28,908 nucleotides of DNA from CTSOIL-112 sp049291875 (GTDB lineage Bacteria; Pseudomonadota; Gammaproteobacteria; Burkholderiales; Burkholderiaceae): positions 1 through 28,908 of the forward strand of contig JBATQE010000050.1 of assembly GCA_049291875.1 (NCBI GenBank), given 5' to 3'. The notes below the pieces were generated by a model. The model worked only from the letters and a program-made list of their open reading frames with translations, was not told the DNA's origin and searched no databases. Shown here piece after piece: positions 7,692 through 17,079 of the stretch. Each line of letters opens with the position of its first letter. Position 1 is the first letter of the stretch. The position numbers and the translations under genes are program-made.

Positions 7692-9335
7692 ATGCCAGCT
7701 AAACAAGTATTATTCGGCGATGCAGCCCGTGCAAAAATGGTTGAAGGCGTAAACGTCTTGGCCGACGCAGTTAAAGTGACTTTAGGCCCTAAAGGCCGTA
7801 ACGTGGTTTTGGAACGCAGCTTCGGCGGTCCTACCGTGACCAAAGATGGTGTGTCTGTGGCCAAAGAAGTGGAATTGAAAGACAAATTCCAAAACATGGG
7901 CGCACAAATGGTGAAAGAAGTGGCGTCACGCACTGCGGACAACGCCGGTGACGGTACCACCACGGCAACCGTATTGGCACAATCCGTCGTACGCGAAGGC
8001 ATGAAATACGTTGCCGCCGGTATGAACCCAATGGATTTGAAACGCGGTATCGACAAAGCAGTTGCCGCTGCGATCGAAGAATTGCGCAAAATCTCTAAAC
8101 CGACCTCTTCTAACAAAGAAATCGCTCAAGTCGCCACCATCTCTGCGAACTCTGATGAATCCATCGGTACCATCATCGCCGAAGCAATGGACAAAGTGGG
8201 TAAAGAAGGCGTGATTACCGTTGAAGACGGCAAATCATTGCAAAACGAATTGGACGTGGTTGAAGGGATGCAGTTCGACCGTGGCTATTTATCACCGTAC
8301 TTCATCAACAACGCGGAAAAACAAGTGGTTGAAATGGACAACCCGTTCGTTTTGTTGTTCGACAAAAAAATCTCCAACATCCGTGACCTGTTGCCAGCAT
8401 TGGAGCAAGTGGCTAAATCAGGCCGTCCACTGTTGATCATCGCCGAAGACGTTGACGGCGAAGCATTGGCGACTCTGGTTGTGAACAACATCCGTGGCAT
8501 CCTGAAAACCGCTGCTGTAAAAGCACCGGGCTTTGGCGACCGTCGCAAAGCCATGCTCGAAGACATCGCGATTTTGACCGGTGGTACCGTGATCGCTGAG
8601 GAAACCGGTTTGACTTTGGAACAAGTGACTTTGGAACACTTGGGTCAAGCCAAACGCGTAGAAATCGCCAAAGAAAACACCACCATCATTGATGGCGCAG
8701 GTGTGTCTGCCAACATCGAAGCGCGTGTGAAACAAATCCGTGCACAATACGAAGAGTCTACTTCTGACTACGATCGCGAAAAATTGCAAGAACGCGTGGC
8801 CAAATTGGCCGGCGGTGTAGCCGTGATCAAAGTCGGCGCGGCCACCGAAGTTGAAATGAAAGAGAAAAAAGCCCGCGTAGAAGACGCGTTGCACGCAACC
8901 CGTGCGGCTGTAGAAGAAGGCATTGTGCCGGGCGGCGGCGTTGCATTATTGCGCGCGCGTGCGGCCATTGCTGGCCTGACTGGTTCTAACGCCGAACAAA
9001 ACGCCGGTATCCAAATCGTACTGCGTGCGATGGAAGAGCCATTGCGTCAAATCGTGTTGAACGCCGGTGACGAGCCAAGCGTGATTGTCAACCAAGTGAT
9101 GAGCCAAACCGGTAACTACGGTTACAACGCCGCGACTGGCGAATACGGTGATCTGGTAGAGCAAGGCGTTTTGGACCCAACCAAAGTGACCCGCACTGCG
9201 TTGCAAAACGCCGCATCGGTTGCCGGTTTGGTCTTGACCACCGACTGCATGATCGCCGAAATCCCAGAGGAAAAACCGGCAATGCCTGATATGGGTGGCA
9301 TGGGCGGTATGGGTGGTATGGGCGGCATGATGTAA
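7692..9335 (+). CDS. groEL: Chaperonin GroEL
   Basis: GroEL is the 60-kDa ATP-dependent chaperonin, which forms a double heptameric ring with GroES. The 547-residue product is full length. It shows the ATP site GDGTTTATVLA (from residue 86) with the catalytic aspartate, and the family signature AAVEEGIVPGGG. It ends in a Gly-Gly-Met repeat, the flexible tail that projects into the cavity. An AGGAAA ribosome binding site precedes the ATG. Codon choice is more uniform than in the neighbouring genes, as expected for a highly expressed gene. Confidence 0.99.
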   Translation: MPAKQVLFGDAARAKMVEGVNVLADAVKVTLGPKGRNVVLERSFGGPTVTKDGVSVAKEVELKDKFQNMGAQMVKEVASRTADNAGDGTTTATVLAQSVVREGMKYVAAGMNPMDLKRGIDKAVAAAIEELRKISKPTSSNKEIAQVATISANSDESIGTIIAEAMDKVGKEGVITVEDGKSLQNELDVVEGMQFDRGYLSPYFINNAEKQVVEMDNPFVLLFDKKISNIRDLLPALEQVAKSGRPLLIIAEDVDGEALATLVVNNIRGILKTAAVKAPGFGDRRKAMLEDIAILTGGTVIAEETGLTLEQVTLEHLGQAKRVEIAKENTTIIDGAGVSANIEARVKQIRAQYEESTSDYDREKLQERVAKLAGGVAVIKVGAATEVEMKEKKARVEDALHATRAAVEEGIVPGGGVALLRARAAIAGLTGSNAEQNAGIQIVLRAMEEPLRQIVLNAGDEPSVIVNQVMSQTGNYGYNAATGEYGDLVEQGVLDPTKVTRTALQNAASVAGLVLTTDCMIAEIPEEKPAMPDMGGMGGMGGMGGMM

Positions 9336-9362
9336 TTGCCCAAGCGCTTAACTTAGCAATAC

Positions 9363-9392
9363 AAAATCCCCAGCCAATGGTTGGGGATTTTT
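9363..9392 (+). terminator. Intrinsic terminator after groEL
   Basis: AAAATCCCCAGCC, loop AAT, GGTTGGGGATTTTT: a 13-bp stem with one G-T pair, ending in T residues, 28 bases after the stop. Confidence 0.92.
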
Positions 9393-9579
9393 CATGCGCC
9401 AATCTGACGACGAACCCTTATTAACATTCGAAAAATCTCCATGTTTACCTCATAAAATGAACATAACTGTTTGAAACACAAGATAAATCCGTCCACTTTC
9501 AGCACGATCAATAGAATTAAACTACAATGTCAACCCAGCACACCCCGTGTGTGTTGTTGCTTATAACGCTGAATCGTCA

Positions 9580-9593
9580 ATGACACTTGTCAT
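9580..9593. promoter_or_regulatory. Inverted repeat upstream of the OmpA-like lipoprotein gene
   Basis: ATGACA-CT-TGTCAT, 50 bases before the start codon, shortly after a second small inverted repeat (CACAC-CCC-GTGTG, about 9539-9551). The position suits an operator or a 5' UTR hairpin. The cognate regulator is unknown. Confidence 0.35.
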
Positions 9594-9643
9594 GATGGTA
9601 AAAACCAGCAGAATCCACTTTGATTAAGGTTAAGGAGATTTAC

Positions 9644-10306
9644 ATGAAAAAAGTATTACTGACTTCCGTTTTGGTCGGCGCGCTGGCTCTGCAAGGTTGC
9701 GCAACAGGTAACATGAACCCTCCTGGTTCCGCTGCTTCCGCAGGCATTGGCGCGCTCGCCGGTGCAGCCGCGGGCGCCATCATCGGCTCGACCACAGGCA
9801 GTGATAAAGTGGGTCGTGATGCAGCCATCGGCGCAGCAGTTGGCGCACTGGGCGGCTATGTTTGGAACAATCAAATGGAAAAACAACGCGCGGCGATGGA
9901 AACCGCCACTGCCGGCACAGGCATTGACGTGAGCCGTACCGCGGACAATCAATTGAAACTGGAGATTCCGGCGGATGCGGGTTTTGCCGTGAATCAAGCG
10001 AATATTCAACCACGTTTGCAAACGGTATTGAATACCTTTGCCACTACCTTGAATGCCAATAAAACCACTGTGGTACGCATCGTGGGCCACACAGACAACA
10101 CCGGCTCTGATGCGATTAATTACCCATTGTCACAACGTCGCGCCGACAGTACCAAAAACTACTTGGTTGCCAAAGGCGTGAACGCAACCCGCATTACGAC
10201 CGAAGGTAAAGGCTCTATGCAGCCAGTGGCAAGCAATGCGACCGAAGCCGGTCGTGCAGAAAACCGCCGCGTGGAAGTGTTTGTCGGTCAGCCTGCCGCA
10301 CAGTAA
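9644..10306 (+). CDS. OmpA-family outer-membrane lipoprotein with glycine zipper (YiaD-like)
   Basis: The 220-residue protein has a lipoprotein signal (MKKVLLTSVLVGALALQGC, C19). A Gly/Ala-rich glycine-zipper segment follows (about 33-72, GIGALAGAAAGAIIG and AAIGAAVGALGGYVW). The C-terminal OmpA peptidoglycan-binding domain contains VGHTDNTGSDAINYPLSQRRADS and ends AENRRVEVFV. The order and length match E. coli YiaD. It probably tethers the outer membrane to peptidoglycan. The start is ATG 9644, with AAGGAG (9632-9637) 6 bases upstream. The in-frame TTG at 9620 would add residues ahead of the signal and lacks a binding site. The gene has its own terminator and appears monocistronic. Confidence 0.93.
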   Translation: MKKVLLTSVLVGALALQGCATGNMNPPGSAASAGIGALAGAAAGAIIGSTTGSDKVGRDAAIGAAVGALGGYVWNNQMEKQRAAMETATAGTGIDVSRTADNQLKLEIPADAGFAVNQANIQPRLQTVLNTFATTLNANKTTVVRIVGHTDNTGSDAINYPLSQRRADSTKNYLVAKGVNATRITTEGKGSMQPVASNATEAGRAENRRVEVFVGQPAAQ

Positions 10307-10326
10307 TTCAAATATTGATTGATTTT

Positions 10327-10356
10327 CAACCCCGCCTTTGGCGGGGTTGTTTTTTA
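10327..10356 (+). terminator. Intrinsic terminator after the OmpA-like gene
   Basis: CAACCCCGCC, loop TTT, GGCGGGGTTG, then a run of seven T residues. Confidence 0.95.
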
Positions 10357-10622
10357 TCGAACAAGTATTCTTTTTCAATAAAATCATGAAAAATAATAAA
10401 TAACTCTACAAAAAATCCATAAAAACATATTTTTTAATAAAATTTACATAAAAACAAAAAGCACATTTCATCCTTAAATGGTAAATTAACGCCCTGCTTC
10501 GGTTCATTTAATCTCATATTGCCCATCATTGAATGCAATGCACCAAAATTGATCCTTCAAAAGCAGTACTCCGTTATTAAAATAAAACCATAATTGCCGT
10601 TCCATCCACAAAGGGGAAATAC
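10357..10622 (+). other. AT-rich upstream region of the symporter gene
   Basis: No gene is seen in this stretch. The first half is very AT-rich with several A-runs (10385-10460), which could act as an UP element or bind a nucleoid protein. The second half should hold the promoter of the symporter gene, but no -35/-10 pair stands out. AAGGGG (10611-10616) is the ribosome binding site. Confidence 0.5.
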
Positions 10623-12041
10623 ATGCAGACACTGCACAATGTTATTAACGCCATTAACGATGTCCTTTGGGGCTATGTATTGATTTATCTGCTGTTTGCG
10701 GTGGGGATCTATTTCACCGTACGCTTTGGCTTCGTACAATTTCGCACGCTCAAACGCGCGACGCAGGTCACATTCGCCAAGCCCGAAGACCCGAATCAGA
10801 TCAGTTCGTTCCAAGCATTTGCCACCGGTTTGGCCAGCCGCGTCGGTACGGGCAATATCGCGGGTGTCGCCACAGCCATCAGCATTGGCGGGCCGGGCGC
10901 GGTCTTTTGGATGTGGGTGACGGCATGGTTGGGGATGGCCTCGGCCTTTGTCGAAGCGACATTGGCACAAATTTTTAAAGTCAAAAATGATGACGGCACT
11001 TATCGTGGCGGCCCAGCCTACTACATTCAGCAGGGTTTAGGTTCGCGTCCATTGGGCATTGCCTTTGCCTTGAGTTTGTTGCTGGCCTTTGGTTTGGTGT
11101 TTAACGCCGTACAAAGCAATTCAATCAGCGATGCGCTGTACAACGGCTTTGGTCTGGACAAAACCTTGACCGGCATCATCACCGTTACCTTATCCGGCGT
11201 GGTGATCTTCGGCGGTGTTAAACGGATTGGTCGCGTCGCGGAAATTTTGGTTCCGGTCATGGCAATTGCCTATTTGCTAATTGCCTTTTATGCCTTGATC
11301 GTCAATTTTTCGCACCTGCCGGGCGTGATCAGCACTATTTTGAGCCACGCGTTCACCGGTGAAGCCGCTCTTGGTGGAGCCGCCGGTTCAGGGGTCAAAA
11401 AAGCGATGGAGATGGGCATCAAACGCGGTCTGTTCTCGAACGAAGCCGGTATGGGTTCCGCGCCCAACGCGGCTGCATCCGCCTCCACGCCGCACCCTGT
11501 GAATCAAGGTCTGTTGCAAATGCTCGGCGTATTCATCGACACCATCGTGATCTGTACCGCGACTGCATTCATCATTTTGCTCTCTGATGCCTATGTACCG
11601 GGCACCGGTGCGAAAGGCGCAGCTCTGACCCAAGCGGCCGTTGACTACCACATGGGTGGTAACGGCGGCGCAGGCTTTATGGGCATCGCGGTATTCCTGT
11701 TCGCCTTCACCTCGATCATTGGTAACTACGCCTATGCCGAGAGCAATATCAAATTCATCAAGGAAAACAAAACCGTGGTGATGATTTTCCGCCTGATGGT
11801 ACTGGGCATGGTGATGTTCGGCGCCACCGGCAGCTTGCCACTGGTCTGGGATATGGCCGATGCGTCCATGGGTTTTATGGCGCTGATTAACTTGGTGGCG
11901 ATTTTACTGCTGTCCAAATATGCCATTGCCGCATGGAAAGACTACAGCGCACAGCTCAAATCCGGCTCTGATAATCCTGTGTTCAAAAGCCGTACCATCA
12001 ACGGTTTGAGCGATAAATTGGATAATGATTGCTGGAAATAA
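10623..12041 (+). CDS. agcS: Sodium:alanine (AGCS family) symporter
   Basis: AGCS carriers import alanine or glycine with Na+ (or H+) across the inner membrane. The 472-residue product is full length. It carries the family motifs ATGLASRVGTGNIAGVATAI, GGPAYYIQQGLG, and GLFSNEAGMGSAPNAAASA in the central substrate/sodium region. About ten or more hydrophobic segments are visible. AAGGGG lies 6 bases upstream of the ATG. It is a single gene with its own terminator. Whether it prefers alanine or glycine cannot be told. Confidence 0.94.
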   Translation: MQTLHNVINAINDVLWGYVLIYLLFAVGIYFTVRFGFVQFRTLKRATQVTFAKPEDPNQISSFQAFATGLASRVGTGNIAGVATAISIGGPGAVFWMWVTAWLGMASAFVEATLAQIFKVKNDDGTYRGGPAYYIQQGLGSRPLGIAFALSLLLAFGLVFNAVQSNSISDALYNGFGLDKTLTGIITVTLSGVVIFGGVKRIGRVAEILVPVMAIAYLLIAFYALIVNFSHLPGVISTILSHAFTGEAALGGAAGSGVKKAMEMGIKRGLFSNEAGMGSAPNAAASASTPHPVNQGLLQMLGVFIDTIVICTATAFIILLSDAYVPGTGAKGAALTQAAVDYHMGGNGGAGFMGIAVFLFAFTSIIGNYAYAESNIKFIKENKTVVMIFRLMVLGMVMFGATGSLPLVWDMADASMGFMALINLVAILLLSKYAIAAWKDYSAQLKSGSDNPVFKSRTINGLSDKLDNDCWK

Positions 12042-12055
12042 TATAACCGCTATAG

Positions 12056-12089
12056 AAAAAAACGCCAATACTTGTGATTGGCGTTTTTT
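12056..12089 (+). terminator. Intrinsic terminator after the symporter gene
   Basis: A-run, CGCCAAT, 7-base loop, ATTGGCG, then TTTTTT. Confidence 0.93.
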
Positions 12090-12115
12090 GTTGTCAAATA
12101 ACCTTGTGCTACAAT
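12088..12115 (+). promoter_or_regulatory. Candidate promoter of the DUF4422 gene
   Basis: TGC-TACAAT (12107-12115) is an extended -10. TTGTTG (12088-12093) lies 16 bases upstream of the -10 hexamer and overlaps the end of the preceding terminator. Transcription would start near 12122, about 38 bases before the ATG. Confidence 0.5.
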
Positions 12116-12159
12116 CCATTGCCAGCATTTCCTTACAACAACTCCGCATTTGATGCGCT

Positions 12160-12921
12160 ATGAACCGCCGCAATATTCGTCTTTTTTCTGTTTTTCACAA
12201 AGAATATCCGACCCCCAACTGCGATTGGATCACTCCGATTCAAGTTGGGCGACGTCATGCACCCATTGTACTGCCCATGATTCATGATGACATGGACAGT
12301 GCCAGTATCTCTGATAAAAACGATCGCTTCTGCGAATTAACCGCTCTTTACTGGATTTGGCAGAATTTGGATAATTTTGATGAAGAATATATCGGTTTGG
12401 TACATTATCGTCGCTACTTCTACTTCCCTTGCGCACTTCCGATTCATACGCATTACATCAGCGCTGATTTTCTGAATGAGGCGATCACGGACGTCCAATT
12501 ATGGCAATACATCACTGAGCAGTTGGACGCAGACAAACTGATCGTACCCATTCCAACGCCCTTTTCACACGCTGGGTTTAACGTTAAATCGCAGTATATT
12601 TTTGCGCATGACGAAGCAGATTGGCACTTACTGGAAAACACGCTCATCCATACACACCCCGACTATCAAACCGCATTTAGTGAATTTTCCGGCATGGGCT
12701 CAATGTTTGGCTACAACATGTTCATCGGTTCAAAAAATTTTGTACAGCAATATTGCGCATGGCTGTTTCCAATACTTTTCGCGATGGAGCCGCACATTGC
12801 ACACAAAGAAGACGTTTATCAAAACCGTGTTTTTGGTTTTATGGCCGAACGTTTACTGAATGTTTATATTTTGCACCACCAAATTCCAACCTCAATGCTC
12901 CCTGTATTGCAGTTTCCCTAA
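12160..12921 (+). CDS. DUF4422 glycosyltransferase-like protein
   Basis: The 253-residue protein matches the DUF4422 pattern found in capsule and lipopolysaccharide glycosyltransferases. It has an early ISDKNDRFCELTALYWIWQN segment, then EEYIGLVHYRRYFYFP, SGMGSMFGYNMFIGSK, and the C-terminal YQNRVFGFMAERLLNVYI. Members are predicted to add sugars, often galactofuranose or related residues, to surface glycans. Donor and acceptor are unknown. It is a lone gene, outside any visible glycan cluster, bounded by terminators on both sides. There is no evident ribosome binding site. The start region TGATGCGCTATGAA repeats that of the dioxygenase at 7049. Confidence 0.85.
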   Translation: MNRRNIRLFSVFHKEYPTPNCDWITPIQVGRRHAPIVLPMIHDDMDSASISDKNDRFCELTALYWIWQNLDNFDEEYIGLVHYRRYFYFPCALPIHTHYISADFLNEAITDVQLWQYITEQLDADKLIVPIPTPFSHAGFNVKSQYIFAHDEADWHLLENTLIHTHPDYQTAFSEFSGMGSMFGYNMFIGSKNFVQQYCAWLFPILFAMEPHIAHKEDVYQNRVFGFMAERLLNVYILHHQIPTSMLPVLQFP

Positions 12922-12938
12922 AATCGCCAATGATCATC

Positions 12939-12970
12939 AAAAAATGCCATGTTTATTCATGGCATTTTTT
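12939..12970. terminator. Symmetrical terminator between the DUF4422 gene and purL
   Basis: AAAAAATGCCATG, loop TTTATT, CATGGCATTTTTT. It can stop transcription from both convergent genes. Confidence 0.93.
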
Positions 12971-12988
12971 ATCCGGTGTATCAATCGA

Positions 12989-15900
12989 TTAACCCACCCA
13001 GCGACGCGCGTTTTGGAACAACTGCATCCACGGCGAGGTATTCAGATTCGCCCAATCCTGCGGTTTCCATGAGAAAAGCTCGTTACGGAACACGCGCTCA
13101 GGATGCGGCATCATAATCAACACGCGACCATCGGTGGTGGTAAAGCCATTCAATCCCAGCGGCGCGCCGTTTGGATTTTGCGGATAGATTTCGGTCGCTT
13201 GATGCGCCGCATCCACATAGCGCAAAGCCACTTTATGCTGCGCCTGCACTGCGGTCAAATCCGCCGCATCGGCATAGCTCGCGCGCCCTTCGCCGTGGGA
13301 AATCACCACCGGCAGCACGCTGCCGCTCATGCCTTGCAACAAAATCGACGGTGATTCGGTAATCTCGACCTGCACCAAACGCGCCTCGTACTGCTCCGAG
13401 GTGTTGCGCACGAATTTCGGCCAATGCTCCGCCCCCGGAATGATGCCTTTTAGATTGCTCATCATTTGACAGCCGTTGCACACGCCCAAGCTGAAGGTGT
13501 CGGGACGCGCGAAATACTCGGCGAACTGATCGCGCAGCGCATCGTGATACAAAATGGTTTTCGCCCAGCCTTCGCCCGCACCCAGCACGTCACCGTAGGA
13601 GAAGCCGCCACACGCCGCCAATCCTTTAAAGTCCTGCAAATGCACGCGCCCCGCGAGCAAATCGCTCATGTGTACGTCTACCGCGTCAAATCCGGCTGCC
13701 GTGAATGCCGCCGCCATCTCGACGTGACCATTCACGCCCTGTTCGCGCAAAATGGCGACTTTCGGCTTCGCACTCATCGCCAAATACGGCGCAGAAACGG
13801 CCGCATCCGGTGTGAAGGTTAATTTCGGGGTCAAGGCTTCTGGCGCGCGTCCGTATTCCTGCTCAACACAAGCCGGATTGTCGCGCAGTTTGGCAATATG
13901 GAACGAAGTTTCCTGCCATGCGGCGTGCATCACGCCCAGCGGCAATTGCAATTTCGCCTCGCCGTCTTGCCACACCGAGAACTCCGCCTTCTCCTGCGCC
14001 ACATCCATCACCTGACCGACGATGTGGCTGTGTGCGCCCAAACCATGCGCGCGCAAAATATCCATCACCGCGGTGGTGTCGTCTTTGCGAATTTGCAGCA
14101 CCATACCCAACTCTTCGTTGAACAAGGCTTTCATCAACGCCTCATCACGCTGCACCGCGATTTGCACGCCATTGATTTTGAAGTCACCCGCATCGGCTGA
14201 GTTCGGATCAACGGTCAATAAATCGACATTCAACGCCACCGAAGTTTGCGCCGCAAACGCCATTTCCGCCGCCGCTGCGAACAAGCCCCCGTCCGATTTA
14301 TCGTGATAGGCCAACACATGACCCGCCGCGCGCAAAGCCTGCAAAGCGGCAAACGCGTTTTTCAGCATCTGCGCATCGTCCAAATCCGGCACATCATTCG
14401 CCGTACCAACCTGCCCGCTCACCTGCGCGAGTATCGACTGCGCCATGCGCTGTTTGCCCGCCGCGATATCAATGAGTAACAAGCGCGTGGTTTCATCGGA
14501 CTTTTGCAACTGCGGCGTGAGCGTCGCGTTCACATCGGTTACGGGTGCAAAAGCGGTAACGATCAACGACACCGGTGATTTCACGGTTTTGCTCGCGCCC
14601 GCATCCGACCAAGTGGTTTTCATTGACAGCGAATCCTTGCCGACGGGAATCGAAATGCCCAACTCCGGACACAGCTCCATGCCCACGGCTTTGACCGTGT
14701 CGTACAGTTTCGCGTCTTCACCTGCCACGCCGCAGGCCGCCATCCAGTTGGCGGACAATTTGATTTGGCTGATGTTGTCAATCGGCGCGGCGGCGATATT
14801 GGTAATCGCCTCGGCAATCGCCATGCGTCCCGACGCAGGCGCATCCAGCACCGCCAGCGGTGTGCGCTCGCCCATCGCCATCGCTTCGCCGAGCGTGCCG
14901 ACGTAATCGCGCAAGGACACAGCGCAATCGGCCACGGGAATCTGATACGCCCCAACCATTTGATCGCGCGCGGTCAAACCGCCGACCGTGCGATCACCAA
15001 TGGTAATCAGGAAGTTTTTATTCGCCACCGTCGGATGACGCAATACATTCAGCGCGGTTTCGGTCAGATCCAAACCGACCACATCCACCGGCGTGCCATC
15101 CTGCGCCACACGCGCCACATCGCGCGTCATTTTGGGCGGTTTACCGAGCAATACCTCCATCGGCATTTGCACGGGGTCTTGCGGATTATTCACGCCCTCA
15201 CGGGTGTCCAACACCTGCAATTGACGCTCGGCTGTCGCCGTACCAATCACCGCAAACGGACAGCGCTCACGTTCGCACATCTGCGCAAACAGTGCCAAAT
15301 GCTCGGGCAAAATCGCCAAGACATAACGCTCCTGCGCCTCGTTGCTCCAAATTTCACGCGGCGATAGACCTGATTCTTCCAACTGTACTTTCGCCAGATC
15401 AAAAATCGCACCTTTTTTCGCGCCATCGACAATTTCAGGGAAGGCATTGGAAATACCGCCCGCGCCCACGTCGTGAATCGACAGAATCGGATTGTCCGCA
15501 CCCATTTGCCAACAACGGTCGATGACCTCCTGCGCGCGGCGTTGAATTTCAGGGTTGCCACGTTGCACCGAGTCAAAGTCCAGTTTCGCGCTGTTCGCCC
15601 CCGCATTCATCGATGAGGCCGCACCACCGCCCAGACCGATTTTCATGCCCGGACCGCCGAGCTGAATCAGCAATGCGCCTTCGGGCAAGTCGCGCTTGCC
15701 AACGTGCGCCGCGTCGATATTGCCCATACCGCCCGCGATCGTGATGGGCTTGTGGTAGCCGTACACGTCGTCACCAACGACTTGCTCAAAGGTTCGGAAA
15801 TAGCCAGTCAAATTCGGACGACCAAATTCATTATTAAACGCCGCGCCGCCAATCGGCCCTGCGAGCATGATTTGCAAAGGGCTGGCGGTGTGTTCGGGTT

Positions 15901-16990
15901 TGCCGTATGGTTGCTCCCACGGACGTGGCGCGTCGGGCAAATGCAGGTGCGACACGGTGAAGCCGGTCAAGCCGGATTTCGGTTTACTGCCCTGCCCCGT
16001 TGCGCCCTCGTCGCGAATCTCGCCACCCGAGCCAGTCGCCGCGCCCGCAAATGGCTCAATCGCCGTCGGATGATTGTGTGTTTCCACCTTCATCAAAGTG
16101 TGCGTGAGCGCCTCATTCGCACGGTACACGCCCTGCGCGTCGGGATAAAAACGTTGCACCACCGCGCCTTGCATCACCGCCGCATTGTCATCATACGCCA
16201 CCACGTCGCCTTCGGGATGCAATTGGTGCGTATTGCGAATCATTTTGAACAGGCTCAGCGGCTGTGTTTCACCGTCAATGATGAAGTCCGCATTGAAAAT
16301 TTTATGGCGGCAATGCTCTGAGTTCGCCTGCGCAAACATCATCAATTCCACATCGGTCGGGTCGCGCTGAACCTTTTGATACGCATCTGCCAGATAATCC
16401 ATCTCGTCCTCGGACAAGGCCAAGCCCAACTCGGTATTCGCCTCAAGCAAGGCGGCTTTGCCTTGTTGCAACAAAGGCACGGTTTGCAACGGTTGATTCG
16501 GCAACTCCTGAAACAACTCATGCCCATCGTACTCGCCCGCAAACCACGACTCAGTCATGCGGTCATGCATCAAACCCGCCGCTTGCGCCAATTGCGCCTC
16601 GCTCAAGGTTTTCGCACCGCCGAGCAAACCCTTGCTCAACACCAAACCATACTCAATCCCGCGCTCGATGCGACGAATGTGCGTCAAACCCGCATTGTGC
16701 GCAATGTCCGTCGCCTTACTCGCCCACGGCGAAATCGTGCCAATGCGTGGCACCACGGTCAAACTCACCTCATCAAAGTTATTGCTTTGGTGCGCCTCAC
16801 CATACGCCAACAAACCATGCAAAATGCTCAAATCATGCTCAGACAACGCCGCATCCGACCAAACATAGTGGACAAAACGCGACTGAATCGCCTCGATATG
16901 CGGCAACTGCGGCGCGAGTTTCGCCAACAAATTAGACACACGAAAACCAGAGAGCGCACGCGAACCGTGCAAAAGCGTAATCACAGACAT
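12989..16990 (-). CDS. purL: Phosphoribosylformylglycinamidine synthase (FGAM synthase, large type)
   Basis: PurL performs the fourth step of de novo purine synthesis: FGAR + ATP + glutamine to FGAM. The 1333-residue single-chain form is slightly longer than the E. coli enzyme (about 1295). It has the N-terminal PurS-like part, two AIRS-type synthetase modules (for example AQANSEHCRHKIFNADF and VGGLTARDQMVG), and a C-terminal glutaminase domain. In the glutaminase, the nucleophile is C1171 in LGVCNGCQMM and the partners are H1296 and E1298 in MMPHPERVFR. TGAGGA precedes the ATG. A good -10 (TATAAT) lies at 17042-17037 on the minus strand. No PurR-type operator was found. Confidence 0.98.
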   Translation of the reverse strand: MSVITLLHGSRALSGFRVSNLLAKLAPQLPHIEAIQSRFVHYVWSDAALSEHDLSILHGLLAYGEAHQSNNFDEVSLTVVPRIGTISPWASKATDIAHNAGLTHIRRIERGIEYGLVLSKGLLGGAKTLSEAQLAQAAGLMHDRMTESWFAGEYDGHELFQELPNQPLQTVPLLQQGKAALLEANTELGLALSEDEMDYLADAYQKVQRDPTDVELMMFAQANSEHCRHKIFNADFIIDGETQPLSLFKMIRNTHQLHPEGDVVAYDDNAAVMQGAVVQRFYPDAQGVYRANEALTHTLMKVETHNHPTAIEPFAGAATGSGGEIRDEGATGQGSKPKSGLTGFTVSHLHLPDAPRPWEQPYGKPEHTASPLQIMLAGPIGGAAFNNEFGRPNLTGYFRTFEQVVGDDVYGYHKPITIAGGMGNIDAAHVGKRDLPEGALLIQLGGPGMKIGLGGGAASSMNAGANSAKLDFDSVQRGNPEIQRRAQEVIDRCWQMGADNPILSIHDVGAGGISNAFPEIVDGAKKGAIFDLAKVQLEESGLSPREIWSNEAQERYVLAILPEHLALFAQMCERERCPFAVIGTATAERQLQVLDTREGVNNPQDPVQMPMEVLLGKPPKMTRDVARVAQDGTPVDVVGLDLTETALNVLRHPTVANKNFLITIGDRTVGGLTARDQMVGAYQIPVADCAVSLRDYVGTLGEAMAMGERTPLAVLDAPASGRMAIAEAITNIAAAPIDNISQIKLSANWMAACGVAGEDAKLYDTVKAVGMELCPELGISIPVGKDSLSMKTTWSDAGASKTVKSPVSLIVTAFAPVTDVNATLTPQLQKSDETTRLLLIDIAAGKQRMAQSILAQVSGQVGTANDVPDLDDAQMLKNAFAALQALRAAGHVLAYHDKSDGGLFAAAAEMAFAAQTSVALNVDLLTVDPNSADAGDFKINGVQIAVQRDEALMKALFNEELGMVLQIRKDDTTAVMDILRAHGLGAHSHIVGQVMDVAQEKAEFSVWQDGEAKLQLPLGVMHAAWQETSFHIAKLRDNPACVEQEYGRAPEALTPKLTFTPDAAVSAPYLAMSAKPKVAILREQGVNGHVEMAAAFTAAGFDAVDVHMSDLLAGRVHLQDFKGLAACGGFSYGDVLGAGEGWAKTILYHDALRDQFAEYFARPDTFSLGVCNGCQMMSNLKGIIPGAEHWPKFVRNTSEQYEARLVQVEITESPSILLQGMSGSVLPVVISHGEGRASYADAADLTAVQAQHKVALRYVDAAHQATEIYPQNPNGAPLGLNGFTTTDGRVLIMMPHPERVFRNELFSWKPQDWANLNTSPWMQLFQNARRWVG

Positions 16991-17036
16991 GAGAATCCTC
17001 AGAAATGCGGGTGAAAGGGCAATTTGAATAGCCGTT

Positions 17037-17042
17037 ATTATA
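17037..17042 (-). promoter_or_regulatory. Probable -10 box of purL
   Basis: TATAAT on the minus strand, 46 bases before the purL ATG. No convincing -35 is seen at 16-18 bases. Confidence 0.4.
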
Positions 17043-17079
17043 CGTTTTGTGGCGTAAAAAAGCCTTTAATTTATAAAAG

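Noticed and set aside
9620..9643. Longer N-terminus for the OmpA-like lipoprotein
   Set aside because: It would put charged residues before the lipoprotein signal and includes the true ribosome binding site.
15704..16321. Long open frames antisense to purL, and similar ones antisense to lepA, polA, uvrC and leuA
   Set aside because: They are shadows of well-conserved genes, show no family resemblance and have no initiation signals.
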